Notes: generated from the sequence alone by a model not told the origin. A DNA stretch of 64,000 nucleotides from Kribbella catacumbae DSM 19601 (GCF_000372465.1 NZ_AQUZ01000024.1:1-64000); one strand, 5' to 3'; shown: positions 8,258-16,309, numbered from the stretch's first letter. Translations and numbers: made by a program.

Positions 8258-9084
8258 TGCTGTCCTGCTATGACATCGGCTGCACGCCACTGCGCGCGTC
8301 GCAGTACGACCAGAGGTTCTCGTACTGCCTGTACGTGCCGGAGGACTACGAGCAGCAGCCGGATCAGGTCTACTCGCTCGCCGTCGTGGTTCACGGGACC
8401 GAGCGAGACGTCCAGCTCTATCGCGACGCGTTCAGTGGCTTCGCCGAGGACAACGACTGCATCATCCTCGCACCGCTGTTCCCCGCCGGAATCCCGTCGC
8501 CCGGCGATCTGGACGGGTACAAGTACATCGAGGACGGCGACCTGCGGTACGACGAGTTGCTGCTGGCGATGGTCGACGAGGTGGCGGCGGTCTACCGCGT
8601 CGAGACGGGCAGGTTCCTCCTGTTCGGTTTCTCGGGCGGCGGTCATTTCGCCCACCGCTTCCTCTATCTCCATCCCGATAGGTTGCTCGCGGCATCGATC
8701 GGTGCGCCTGGAGCGGTCACGCTGCTCGATGACGGACTGCCTTGGCCCGCCGGGATCGCGGACACGGATGAAGTCTTCGGACGGAAGGTCGACCCGGCGG
8801 CGCTGCGGGCGATCCCCGTGCAGTTGGTGATTGGAGCGGACGACACCTGCACCGACGCGATCGCCGCCGATTCCGCGCATCCCGCCTGGATCCAGGGCGT
8901 CAACGATGCAGGCGTTCCCCGGACCCAGCGGATCGACGCACTCCGGGTCTGCCTCGAAGATCACGGCGTCACCGTCACCCACGACATCGTCCCGGCCGCC
9001 CGCCACCATGCCCCAGCCGTGTTCCCCGACGTCCAGGCCTTCTTCACGGCCGTCCTCCATCGCGCCCGTCAGCTGGGTGGCTGA
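8257..9084 (+). CDS. alpha/beta hydrolase
   Basis: Encodes 275 residues; its ATG shares one base with the previous stop (TGATG). The oxyanion region reads VVVHGTERD, and the nucleophile elbow GFSGGG puts the serine at residue 126. A candidate acid (VIGADDT) and a C-terminal histidine (ARHHAPAVFP) complete a plausible triad. The arrangement resembles PHB-depolymerase/feruloyl-esterase-like intracellular hydrolases, but no signal peptide is seen. It is the last gene of the operon and ends 34 bases from a convergent gene. Function: probably ester or amide hydrolysis in the same pathway. Confidence 0.75.
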   Translation: MLSCYDIGCTPLRASQYDQRFSYCLYVPEDYEQQPDQVYSLAVVVHGTERDVQLYRDAFSGFAEDNDCIILAPLFPAGIPSPGDLDGYKYIEDGDLRYDELLLAMVDEVAAVYRVETGRFLLFGFSGGGHFAHRFLYLHPDRLLAASIGAPGAVTLLDDGLPWPAGIADTDEVFGRKVDPAALRAIPVQLVIGADDTCTDAIAADSAHPAWIQGVNDAGVPRTQRIDALRVCLEDHGVTVTHDIVPAARHHAPAVFPDVQAFFTAVLHRARQLGG

Positions 9085-9117
9085 GAGGGCTTGCCGGGTT
9101 GGGGCCGCCGTACCAAC

Positions 9118-9702
9118 TCAGGCGGCCAGGGCGTGGAGGTCCTGGAGGGTCATGATCTCGGAGCCGTGGTGGATGAGTTCGCGGTTGAGGCGGAGGATCA
9201 CGTGGCCGAAAGGTTCGGCGGCGTCGAGCTCCGTGGCCTGGCTGCGGCCGACGGTCATCGCCTCCTCCTCGTCGAGCTCGGCGATCGAGTCGCGCCATGC
9301 GTCCACCCAGTGCGCCAGCCACGCGACCGCGTCCTGGGCGTTGCCGTGCAGCGTGATGTCGGCCCGTCCTTGCCGGCTCGCCCCGAAGGTCCACTCCCAG
9401 CGCTCGAAGAACGTCTCGGTCAGATGCGCGATCAGCCACGCGATCGTCCGTGGCCCGCGGTGATCGGGCTCGTCCGGCCACTGCGCCACCCACTCACCTG
9501 AGCCGAGCGATCTGAAGCGCCCCGCGTACTGCCGCCGGACGACGGTCAGTGCCTCGCTGCTCGGTCGCCAGAAGTACTCCTCGTCCGTCAGCGCCGCCAG
9601 GCGCCCCGACAACACCATCCAGCTGAAGCCGAGCTGGCCGCGCACCATCGCCATCGCAGATGGCCGCTGCAAGATCTCCCAGTCGAACGGCTCCGGCATC
9701 AC
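9118..9702 (-). CDS. DinB-like (DinB_2 superfamily) protein
   Basis: Encodes 194 residues (second ATG at 9699 also possible). It has the four-helix-bundle pattern of DinB/YfiT-type proteins, with TIAWLIAHLTETFFERWEW and an HHGSEIMTLQDL segment supplying the histidines that usually bind a metal. Members transfer thiols or act as metal-dependent hydrolases, and this one is uncharacterised. Note that it is unrelated to DNA polymerase IV. A perfect SOS box lies 33 bases upstream, so DNA damage probably induces it. Separated by 83 bases from the Fic gene on the same strand. Confidence 0.75.
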   Translation of the reverse strand: MMPEPFDWEILQRPSAMAMVRGQLGFSWMVLSGRLAALTDEEYFWRPSSEALTVVRRQYAGRFRSLGSGEWVAQWPDEPDHRGPRTIAWLIAHLTETFFERWEWTFGASRQGRADITLHGNAQDAVAWLAHWVDAWRDSIAELDEEEAMTVGRSQATELDAAEPFGHVILRLNRELIHHGSEIMTLQDLHALAA

Positions 9703-9734
9703 AGATCCTCACACTTCCCGATTTGGTCCAGCTC

Positions 9735-9750
9735 TCGAACGTATGTTCGA
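9735..9750 (-). promoter_or_regulatory. LexA/SOS box upstream of the DinB-like gene
   Basis: TCGAAC-GTAT-GTTCGA is an exact match to the actinobacterial LexA consensus TCGAAC-N4-GTTCGA. It lies 33 bases before the DinB-like start and inside the gap after the Fic gene. Confidence 0.75.
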
Positions 9751-9785
9751 ATTGTTCATCGAGGAAGCGAGGAAAGTCAACCGGG

Positions 9786-11057
9786 TCAGCGTGTTGGTCG
9801 TGGTGTCGACGGAACGGGTCTGCTAGGCGGCTCGATCTGGGTGTCGGCCGCCGGGCTGGCGAAGCGGCGTTCGAGAAGGGTGAAGGCATCGATCAGTTCA
9901 GGGGCTTCATAGACGCGGTTGCGCCGGCCATCGGTGAGTTCGCGGAGGACGGCAGCCTCGGTCAGGCGGGTGAGGGCCTGGTTGGCGGCCTGCTGTGACC
10001 TGCCGATGAGCTCGGCGGCCGCCGCGAGCGTGAGTACCGGCGCCGCCGGCAGTGTCTCGATCAGGAGGTCGACTGCCGATCCGGCGCGCACCGGCGCGGC
10101 CCGCTCGCGCCAGGCGAGCTTGAGGTCTGCCGCGGTGCGTTCGAACCGGGCAGCCTCGGCCGTCGCGTGGCTGCACGCCGTCGCGAACATGAGCAGCCAT
10201 TCGTTCGCCGCAGCACGTGCGCGAGCACTCGTCGCCTTGCCGACATGCCGGAAGGCGGTGAGCGCCTCGACGTACTGCGTCGCGTGGGTGGCAAGGGACA
10301 GCGACACCGGCGGGACGCTTCGCTCGACGATGCCTTCGGCCCGCAGTACCAGGTGAATCAGTGCGCGCCCGGTGCGGCCGTTGCCATCGGCAAATGGATG
10401 GATCGTCTCGAACTGCGCGTGCGCGATCCCGGCCTTCGCCAGCACCGGCAGTCGTGACTCCCGCACGAAGGCCATCAGATCTTCGAGCAACTCGGGAACA
10501 ACCTGCGCCGGCGGCGGCACGTAGTACGCCTCGGCGGGGGAGCGCCCACCGATCCAGTTCTGCAGATACCGCACCTCGCCCCCGAACTCCGGATTCGGCG
10601 AGTGCGCCATCAATCGCCGATGCGCCTCCAGCAGATGCTCGACCTCAAGCTTCTCCCCGGCCTGTACCGACTCGGTCACCCAGACCATCGCATCAACCGC
10701 CCCGAGCACCTCCTCGGCGGTCACGTCATGATGCCGAGCGCTATCCCGCAACGCCTCAGCTTTCAGCAACCGCCGAGCCCCCACCACCAGCCCCTCGATC
10801 TGCGACGACCCCACAGCCTCAGCCCGCAACAACAACCGAGCCAACGCCTCGCTATTAGTCAGTACGGCAGCAGTCGCATCCAGCCGCGCCAGATCCCCAG
10901 CCGCATCCTCCAACGCAGCGAGCACCTCATCACTGAGATCAAAATCGCGCCCAGCAAGCGGGTCCGGGAAGTACAGCTCATAAGACCCACCCAGCCGCTC
11001 AGCCCGGGTGAACCCGTCAGGGTGCCCCGGCCACCGATGCAACTCAACCCGCGCCAT
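9786..11057 (-). CDS. Fic-domain protein with C-terminal winged helix
   Basis: Encodes 423 residues from ATG 11057; a TTG at 11069 would add four. The Fic core carries the complete catalytic motif HPFADGNGRTGR (residues 220-231), so it should transfer AMP or another nucleotide moiety. An N-terminal helix with SSQIEG (84-89) fits the autoinhibitory (S/T)xxxE(G/N) motif of class II Fic proteins. The last ~100 residues (LTLAAAAELIGRSQQAANQALTRLTEAAVL) form a winged helix-turn-helix, suggesting DNA binding. A near-perfect inverted repeat directly before the gene is a likely autoregulatory site. No antitoxin-like small gene is present, consistent with built-in inhibition. Confidence 0.85.
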   Translation of the reverse strand: MARVELHRWPGHPDGFTRAERLGGSYELYFPDPLAGRDFDLSDEVLAALEDAAGDLARLDATAAVLTNSEALARLLLRAEAVGSSQIEGLVVGARRLLKAEALRDSARHHDVTAEEVLGAVDAMVWVTESVQAGEKLEVEHLLEAHRRLMAHSPNPEFGGEVRYLQNWIGGRSPAEAYYVPPPAQVVPELLEDLMAFVRESRLPVLAKAGIAHAQFETIHPFADGNGRTGRALIHLVLRAEGIVERSVPPVSLSLATHATQYVEALTAFRHVGKATSARARAAANEWLLMFATACSHATAEAARFERTAADLKLAWRERAAPVRAGSAVDLLIETLPAAPVLTLAAAAELIGRSQQAANQALTRLTEAAVLRELTDGRRNRVYEAPELIDAFTLLERRFASPAADTQIEPPSRPVPSTPRPTR

Positions 11058-11060
11058 CTT

Positions 11061-11093
11061 CTTATTCAAGCTTATCCAACAATCTTGAACAAG
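11061..11093 (-). promoter_or_regulatory. inverted repeat at the fic start, likely operator
   Basis: CTTATTCAAG (11061-11070) and CTTGAACAAG (11084-11093) are inverted copies with one mismatch and a 13-base spacer. Each arm is itself close to palindromic. The site ends four bases from the Fic ATG, where a bound protein would block transcription. Confidence 0.5.
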
Positions 11094-11230
11094 AGGTCGC
11101 TTAGATCTTTGGTTCCCCGGTCCTCTTCGGCGGACATGCAGGCTTGCCAGGCTGGACCCCGGCGGGGCTACGTTGGCGATAGTGGTCCAGGCCGGAATTG
11201 AGGGCTTGTCAGATGAAGGTTGTGTTCGGG

Positions 11231-12088
11231 TTATACGCCGTGAAGCAGTTGGTCGCAGAGGTTGACGAGTTGCAGGCGGAGAGGGCGAGCGCGGTCGGCG
11301 AAGGTGCGCTGAGCGGCGGCGTACTGTGCCTTGCCGGCCGGTGTCTCGATTGGGACCGGTTCGTAGCCCAGCAAAGCGAGGTCGTACGGCGAGGCGCGCA
11401 TGTCGAGCGTGCGGATGTCGCGGGCCAGTTCGAAGCAGTCCAGGAGCAACGAACTAGGTGCGAAGGGCATCAGTTTCGTCGCCCACTTGTAGAGGTCCAT
11501 GTTGGCGTGCAGACAACCGCCCTGTTCCAGCAGGGGCTGGGATTCGCGGGTCGGTTGCAAGACGTTCAGCGGACGGGCCGCACCGGTGAAGAAGCGGAAG
11601 GCGTCGAAGTGGGAGCAGGCGACCTTGTGGGACTCGACCACCCGGTCGGTCGCCTCCGCGCCGAGCCGTAGCGGCCAGGCGTCGTGGCGGAGCTCAGGAG
11701 TCTGGTAGACCATCGCCCATTCATGCAGACCGAAGCAGCCGAATTGAGGTTGCCTACCAGCGGTTGCCGATAGCAACTGAGCGATCCAGGTGATCGAGTC
11801 CGAGCGCCGCGAGACCTCGGCCGGGTCCAGCCGCGCCGCGTCTTCGGAGTACAGGTAGCCGCGTTTTCCCCCGTACTGCGTTGCGCCGCGCAGACTGATG
11901 CCGGGTCCCGGGTGCCAGACGCGGAGCTGTTTCGGGCGGGTCGGGTAGTAGGTGAAGAGGAAGTCCTCGACCGGATGCTTCTCCCCACGCCGGCGCCGCT
12001 CCAGGTGACCCGCGAGCAGTTCGTCCACCCGTACTACGTGGGCCGCCCGCAACGGCTCCCACTCGTCGGGCTCGAGGCAGACGCTCAC
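11231..12088 (-). CDS. conserved actinobacterial protein (often labelled 3-methyladenine DNA glycosylase)
   Basis: Encodes 285 residues. I recognise the pattern GEKHPVEDFLFTYYPTRPKQLRVWHPG and the mid-region QGGCLHANMDLYKWATKLMPF from a family widespread in actinobacteria that automated pipelines sometimes call 3-methyladenine DNA glycosylase. No helix-hairpin-helix or AAG-type motif is visible, so I would not accept that activity on sequence alone. It overlaps the upstream acetyltransferase gene by 4 nt and is probably co-transcribed with it. No gene is seen in the 140 bases between it and the Fic start. Confidence 0.6.
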   Translation of the reverse strand: MSVCLEPDEWEPLRAAHVVRVDELLAGHLERRRRGEKHPVEDFLFTYYPTRPKQLRVWHPGPGISLRGATQYGGKRGYLYSEDAARLDPAEVSRRSDSITWIAQLLSATAGRQPQFGCFGLHEWAMVYQTPELRHDAWPLRLGAEATDRVVESHKVACSHFDAFRFFTGAARPLNVLQPTRESQPLLEQGGCLHANMDLYKWATKLMPFAPSSLLLDCFELARDIRTLDMRASPYDLALLGYEPVPIETPAGKAQYAAAQRTFADRARPLRLQLVNLCDQLLHGV

Positions 12089-12576
12089 AGGTCCAGGGAG
12101 AAGGCGAACAGGTCGACACCGGGGCGGGGAGACCAGTCGCGTTCGGGAAGACGGGTGAAGCCCAGCCGCTCGTACAGGCGGTGGGCTGTGGCCATGTAGC
12201 TGGCGCTGGACAGGACCACTCGGTGGAAGCCCAGTTCACGGCTGCGGTCGATGCAGTGCTGGGACAGCGCAGTACCGGTGCCGAGGCCGCGGGCCTTGGC
12301 GGAGACGGCGAGCATGCGGAACTCGCCTTCGCCGTCGCCGCCGAGCTCACCGTAGACCGAGCCGGGCATACAGAAAGTGACTGTGCCGAGCAGTTCCGTG
12401 CCGTCGGCGGCGACCCACAGTTCCGCCTTGGCAGCGCGGTCTGCTGCATTGCCAAGGGTCAGTCCGTAGTCGGAGCCCTCGGGGATGAAGTCGTCCGCGG
12501 CGTAGGCCTCGACGGTCAGCTCGCCCACCTCGTCGTACTCCGTGGGCAGCGCCAGCCGGATGTCAGTCGTCACCAT
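12085..12576 (-). CDS. GNAT-family N-acetyltransferase
   Basis: Encodes 163 residues. The acetyl-CoA-binding core is present as EFRMLAVSAKARGLGTGTAL (the RxxGxG/A pyrophosphate loop) followed by GFHRVVLSSASYMATAHRLYERLGF. The N-terminus begins IRLALPTEYDEVGELTVEAY, typical of the family. The acceptor substrate cannot be predicted. It is the first gene of a two-gene minus-strand unit with the conserved protein downstream. Confidence 0.8.
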   Translation of the reverse strand: MVTTDIRLALPTEYDEVGELTVEAYAADDFIPEGSDYGLTLGNAADRAAKAELWVAADGTELLGTVTFCMPGSVYGELGGDGEGEFRMLAVSAKARGLGTGTALSQHCIDRSRELGFHRVVLSSASYMATAHRLYERLGFTRLPERDWSPRPGVDLFAFSLDL

Positions 12577-12645
12577 GTAACTGTCTCACCCCGGCACGGC
12601 GGTAGGCTCGGGGCCGTTCATCCAACACTCCCCTGAAGGCCTGAC

Positions 12646-13434
12646 GTGCGCATCGCCAGATTCTCCGTCGACGACGAACCGAAGTACGGCGTCGTCGAGA
12701 CCGATGACCCCGAGGGGCTCGTCGGTACCGTCGCAGTGCTCGACTCGGACCCGCTCTACCGGCCCGTCCAGTTCACCGGCGAGCAGCTGCAACTGGCTGA
12801 CGTCCGGTTGCTGGCCCCGGTGATCCCACGCAGCAAGGTGGTCTGCGTCGGGCGCAACTACCGCGCGCACGCCGAGGAGCTGGGCAACGAGGTGCCGACG
12901 GAGCCGATGATCTTCTTCAAGCCGAACACCTCGGTGATCGGCCCGCGGGACGGCATCGTCTACCCCGAGCAGACCAACAACCTGCACTTCGAGGGTGAGC
13001 TGGCGATCGTGATCGGCCGGATCTGCCGCGATCTGCCCAAGGAACGCGTCAACGAGGTGATCTTCGGCTACACGGTCGCCAACGACGTGACCGCGCGGGA
13101 CCTGCAGAAGAGCGACGGCCAGTGGGCCCGGGCGAAGGGGTACGACACGTTCTGCCCGCTCGGCCCGTGGATCACCACCGAGCTGGACGTGTCCGACGTC
13201 CGCGTGACGACAACCCTGAACGGCGAGCCGAAGCAGGACGGCCGGACCTCGCAGTTCATCTTCGACATTCCCGAGGTGCTGGCCTACATCACCTCGTTCA
13301 CCACGTTGCTTCCCGGCGACGTGGTGCTCACCGGCACCCCCGCGGGTGTCGGCCCGATGCTGCCCGGCGACGAGGTCGCGATCAGCATCGAAGGACTCGG
13401 AACTCTGACGAACAAGGTGATCGTGCGTGACTGA
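12646..13434 (+). CDS. fumarylacetoacetate hydrolase family protein
   Basis: Encodes 262 residues from GTG 12646. The FAH fold is evident from VCVGRNYRAHAEELG, the MIFFKPNTSVIGP block, the metal-binding HFEGELAIVIG region, and TGTPAGVGPMLPGDEV near the C-terminus. Enzymes of this type are Mg- or Mn-dependent C-C hydrolases, decarboxylases or tautomerases acting on beta-keto acids; oxaloacetate decarboxylase/tautomerase is one candidate. Its end overlaps the gltX start by 8 nt, so the two are co-transcribed, an arrangement also common in streptomycetes. Confidence 0.85.
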   Translation: MRIARFSVDDEPKYGVVETDDPEGLVGTVAVLDSDPLYRPVQFTGEQLQLADVRLLAPVIPRSKVVCVGRNYRAHAEELGNEVPTEPMIFFKPNTSVIGPRDGIVYPEQTNNLHFEGELAIVIGRICRDLPKERVNEVIFGYTVANDVTARDLQKSDGQWARAKGYDTFCPLGPWITTELDVSDVRVTTTLNGEPKQDGRTSQFIFDIPEVLAYITSFTTLLPGDVVLTGTPAGVGPMLPGDEVAISIEGLGTLTNKVIVRD

Positions 13435-14965
13435 CAAGCCCGCCCCGACCGACGACGACGTTCTCGGTGGCTTGGCGCCGAGCCAGGTGCGAGTGCGCTT
13501 CCCACCGTCGCCGACCGGTCTGCTGACCGTCGGCAACATCCGCAGCGCGCTGTTCAACTGGGCCTTCGCCCGTCACTACGGCGGCAAGCTGGTACTCCGG
13601 ATCGAGGACACCGACAGGTCCCGCAACACCCCGGAGGCCTTGCAGTACACGCTGGACTCGCTGCGCTGGCTCGGCCTGAACTGGGACGAGGGCCCTGAGG
13701 TCGGCGGCGAGTACGGCCCGTACCTGCAGTCCGAGCGGATGGACACCTACGCCGACGTCGTGGCGAAGCTGCTTGCCGCGGGCAAGGCGTACCACTGCTA
13801 CTGCTCGCAGGAGGAGCTGGACCAGCGTCGCGAGGCAGCTCGCTCTGCCGGCCAGCACAGCGGCTACGACGGCCACTGCCGCAGCTTGTCGCCCGAGCAG
13901 GTGCAGGCCTACCTCGACGAAGGGCGTCGCCCGGTGGTCCGGTTGCGCATGCCGGACCGGCCGATCACCTTCGACGACCTCGTCCGTGGCGAGATCACCT
14001 TCCTGCCGGAGAACCTGGGCGACTACGTCCTGGTCCGGGCGAACGGCTACCCGCTCTACCCGCTGGTGAACCCGGTGGACGACGCGTTGATGGAGATTAC
14101 CCACGTACTGCGTGGCGAGGACCTGCTGCCCTCGACGCCCCGGCAGATCGCGCTCTATGAGGCGCTGGCCGAGATCGGGATCGGCTCCGGCCGGACGCCG
14201 CGGTTCGGGCATCTGCCGTTCGTGATGGGTGAGGGCAACAAGAAGCTGTCCAAGCGCGACCCGGGCGCGGGCCTGGGTGAGTACATGGAGCGCGGCTTCC
14301 TCCCCGAGGGCCTGCTGAACTATCTCGCCCTGCTCGGCTGGTCGATCGCAGACGACCGCGACGTCTTCACCATGGACGAGATGATCAAGGCGTTCGACAT
14401 CCGCAAGGTGAACGCGAACGCGGCCCGCTTCGACCCGAAGAAGTGCGAGGCGATCAACGCCTCCCACATGCGCCTGCTGGACCCCGCGGAGTACACGCGC
14501 CGTGTGGTGCCGTTCCTCGCCAAGGCCGGCGTACTGCCGGCCGAGCCGTCGGCGGAGCAGTTGGAGTTGCTCAGCGCCGCGGTACCGCTGGTGCAGGAGC
14601 GGATGAACACGCTGTCGGAGTCGGTCGAGATGCTCAGCTTCCTGTTCGTGCCGGACGAGGCCTTCTCGATCGACCCGGACTCCGCCGCCAAGGTGCTGAC
14701 CGGTGACGCCGGCGCAGTACTGGAGGCGACGACCAAGGCGCTGACCGAGGTCGGCGAGTGGAAGACCGAGACGATCGAGCAGGCGCTGCGCGCGTCGCTG
14801 ATCGAGGGACTCGGGCTGAAGCCGAAGAACGCATTCGGTCCGGTCCGGGTGGCCATCTCCGGTCGCCGGATCTCGCCGCCGCTGTTCGAGTCGCTGGAAC
14901 TGATCGGGCGGGAGCGTTCGCTGCACCGCATCGAGCAGGCCCGCGCGGCACTTCCGGCAGACTGA
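13427..14965 (+). CDS. gltX: glutamyl-tRNA synthetase with a divergent HIGH motif
   Basis: Encodes 512 residues from GTG 13427. Class I GluRS features are clear: VRFPPSPTG, the LVLRIEDTD loop, the GHLPFVMGEGNKKLSKRDPG block with the KMSKS-type KLSKR at 273-277, and a C-terminal anticodon-binding helical domain. Actinobacterial enzymes usually read PHVG(L/M) at the HIGH position; here residues 34-37 are TVGN, so the first histidine is threonine. Actinobacteria generally lack GlnRS, so GluRS is expected to charge tRNA-Glu and mischarge tRNA-Gln for GatCAB; genes for both tRNAs lie about 1.1 kb downstream. Its stop overlaps the next start by one base. Confidence 0.93.
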   Translation: MTDKPAPTDDDVLGGLAPSQVRVRFPPSPTGLLTVGNIRSALFNWAFARHYGGKLVLRIEDTDRSRNTPEALQYTLDSLRWLGLNWDEGPEVGGEYGPYLQSERMDTYADVVAKLLAAGKAYHCYCSQEELDQRREAARSAGQHSGYDGHCRSLSPEQVQAYLDEGRRPVVRLRMPDRPITFDDLVRGEITFLPENLGDYVLVRANGYPLYPLVNPVDDALMEITHVLRGEDLLPSTPRQIALYEALAEIGIGSGRTPRFGHLPFVMGEGNKKLSKRDPGAGLGEYMERGFLPEGLLNYLALLGWSIADDRDVFTMDEMIKAFDIRKVNANAARFDPKKCEAINASHMRLLDPAEYTRRVVPFLAKAGVLPAEPSAEQLELLSAAVPLVQERMNTLSESVEMLSFLFVPDEAFSIDPDSAAKVLTGDAGAVLEATTKALTEVGEWKTETIEQALRASLIEGLGLKPKNAFGPVRVAISGRRISPPLFESLELIGRERSLHRIEQARAALPAD

Positions 14966-15927
14966 TGCCGTACGCCGGTACGCCGGGTCCCGGGGTGGCA
15001 GTCGACCCCCGGGACGCCGGCCCGCAGCCGTACCACCGGCTGCTGCGCAACGACATCACCCCGCGCGGCTACGTGTTCCTCGGGGCGCTCACCGTCCTGG
15101 TCGGATGGTTCGTCGCCAGCCTGGTGATCCTGACGATCCAGCAGTCGATCCGCACGGACCCCAAGGGCACGGTGTCGTGGTTCGGGCTGCTGGCGACGAA
15201 CCTCTCGCTGATCGTGCTGATCCCGTTGACGATGGTGGTCGCGGCGAAGCTGAACCGGCAGACGCCGGGGTTGCTGTCGTCGGTGATCGGCACGCTGCGC
15301 TGGCGACCGCTCGCGGTGTTCGGGGCAGCCGCAGTACTGCTCGAGCTGGTGATGCTGGGGGTCATCCAGCTCGGCGGCGTCGACGTACTGGGTGACGGGC
15401 CTGATGGTGTGGCCTCGGATGCGGCCGCTGTGATCGCGGTGACGTTGCTGACCTCGACGTTCCAGGCGGCGGGGGAGGAGTACTTCTTCCGCGGCTATCT
15501 GTTGCAGGCGGTCGGGGCGTTGGTGCGCAGCTCGCTGATCGCAGTACTGGTGACGACGGTGCTGTTCACGATGGCGCACGGGATCTGGCCGTGGGAGAGC
15601 CCGGCGTTGTTCCTGGACCGGTTCGCGTTCGGGTTGGTGGCGGGGCTGCTCGTCATCCGGACCGGCGGGCTGGAGGCGTCGATCGCGGCGCATGCGGCCA
15701 ACAACGTGATCACGTTTGTCTATGCGGCTCTGACCGACACCGTGGGCGACAGCCTCGGGGCGACTGACGCGCCGTGGTCGCTGGTTGCGGTCGACGTGGT
15801 GAAGTTCGCCGCCTTCGGAGCGATCGCGTTGCTGCTGGCCCGCAAGCAAGGGCTGGCGACACGGTGCGACCTGCCGTTGGCTTCGCATCCGGCGCTGGGA
15901 TCCGGACCTGGCAAGAGGCTGGTGTGA
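14965..15927 (+). CDS. CPBP-family intramembrane metalloprotease
   Basis: Encodes 320 residues; the ATG shares one base with the gltX stop. About seven or eight hydrophobic helices are present. The three CPBP (Abi/CAAX protease) motifs are visible: GEEYFFRG (EExxxR), then LFTMAHG (FxxxH), and later HAANN (HxxxN). These supply the glutamates and histidines of the zinc or catalytic site in the membrane. Targets of bacterial CPBP proteases are mostly unknown; immunity or prenyl-peptide processing roles are described for relatives. Immediately followed by the tRNA promoter. Confidence 0.85.
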   Translation: MPYAGTPGPGVAVDPRDAGPQPYHRLLRNDITPRGYVFLGALTVLVGWFVASLVILTIQQSIRTDPKGTVSWFGLLATNLSLIVLIPLTMVVAAKLNRQTPGLLSSVIGTLRWRPLAVFGAAAVLLELVMLGVIQLGGVDVLGDGPDGVASDAAAVIAVTLLTSTFQAAGEEYFFRGYLLQAVGALVRSSLIAVLVTTVLFTMAHGIWPWESPALFLDRFAFGLVAGLLVIRTGGLEASIAAHAANNVITFVYAALTDTVGDSLGATDAPWSLVAVDVVKFAAFGAIALLLARKQGLATRCDLPLASHPALGSGPGKRLV

Positions 15928-15959
15928 CGCGAGTGACAAGGGCGTACGGGGACCTCGTT

Positions 15960-15989
15960 TTGGTGTCTGGCGCCATGCTCGGGTAGGCT
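15960..15989 (+). promoter_or_regulatory. promoter of the tRNA-Gln/tRNA-Glu unit
   Basis: TTGGTG (15960-15965) and TAGGCT (15984-15989) are 18 bases apart, about 55 bases before tRNA-Gln. TAGGCT-type -10 boxes are common in actinobacteria. Confidence 0.5.
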
Positions 15990-16043
15990 CAGCGGGCCAG
16001 GTTGTGAGGGAGGAAACGAACTCACAATCGCAGTGAAATGCCT

Positions 16044-16115
16044 TGGGGTATGGGGTAATTGGCAGCCCGTCTGATTCTGGTTCAGTTAGTCTAGGTTCGA
16101 GTCCTAGTACCCCAG
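16044..16115 (+). tRNA. tRNA-Gln (anticodon CTG)
   Basis: A 72-nt cloverleaf begins TGGGGTA and its acceptor stem closes with TACCCCA followed by discriminator G. The D-arm (GGGTAATTGGCAGCCC), the anticodon loop TTCTGGT and the T-arm with GGTTCGAGTCC are present. CCA is not encoded. Probably co-transcribed with the following tRNA-Glu. Confidence 0.9.
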
Positions 16116-16196
16116 CGAGCGATTGGACCGCACCGGTGAAAATCGGTAGAGTTCAACCTCGTTGCCCGGCCCGCAAGGACCGAGCAACAACCCTCT

Positions 16197-16272
16197 GGCC
16201 CCGTTGTGTAGCGGCCTAGCACGCCGCCCTCTCAAGGCGGTAGCGCGGGTTCGAATCCCGTCGGGGCTACCA
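16197..16272 (+). tRNA. tRNA-Glu (anticodon CTC)
   Basis: Acceptor arms GGCCCCG and CGGGGCT pair with one G-U at the end, the anticodon stem-loop is GCCGCCCTCTCAAGGCGGT with CTC, and the T-loop is GGGTTCGAATCCC. The CCA end is encoded at 16270-16272. It starts 81 bases after tRNA-Gln and is followed at once by a terminator. Confidence 0.92.
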
Positions 16273-16276
16273 GAGA

Positions 16277-16309
16277 AAGCGCCTCTCACCTTCTAGGTGA
16301 GGGGCGCTT
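16277..16309 (+). terminator. hairpin terminator after tRNA-Glu
   Basis: Arms AAGCGCCTCTCACC and GGTGAGGGGCGCTT pair over 14 bases with one G-T wobble around the loop TTCTA; GTTGTTG follows. Confidence 0.75.

Noticed and set aside
11231..12088. Assigning DNA-repair function on the basis of the usual family label
   Set aside because: No catalytic glycosylase motif is visible in the sequence, so only a conserved-protein call is given.
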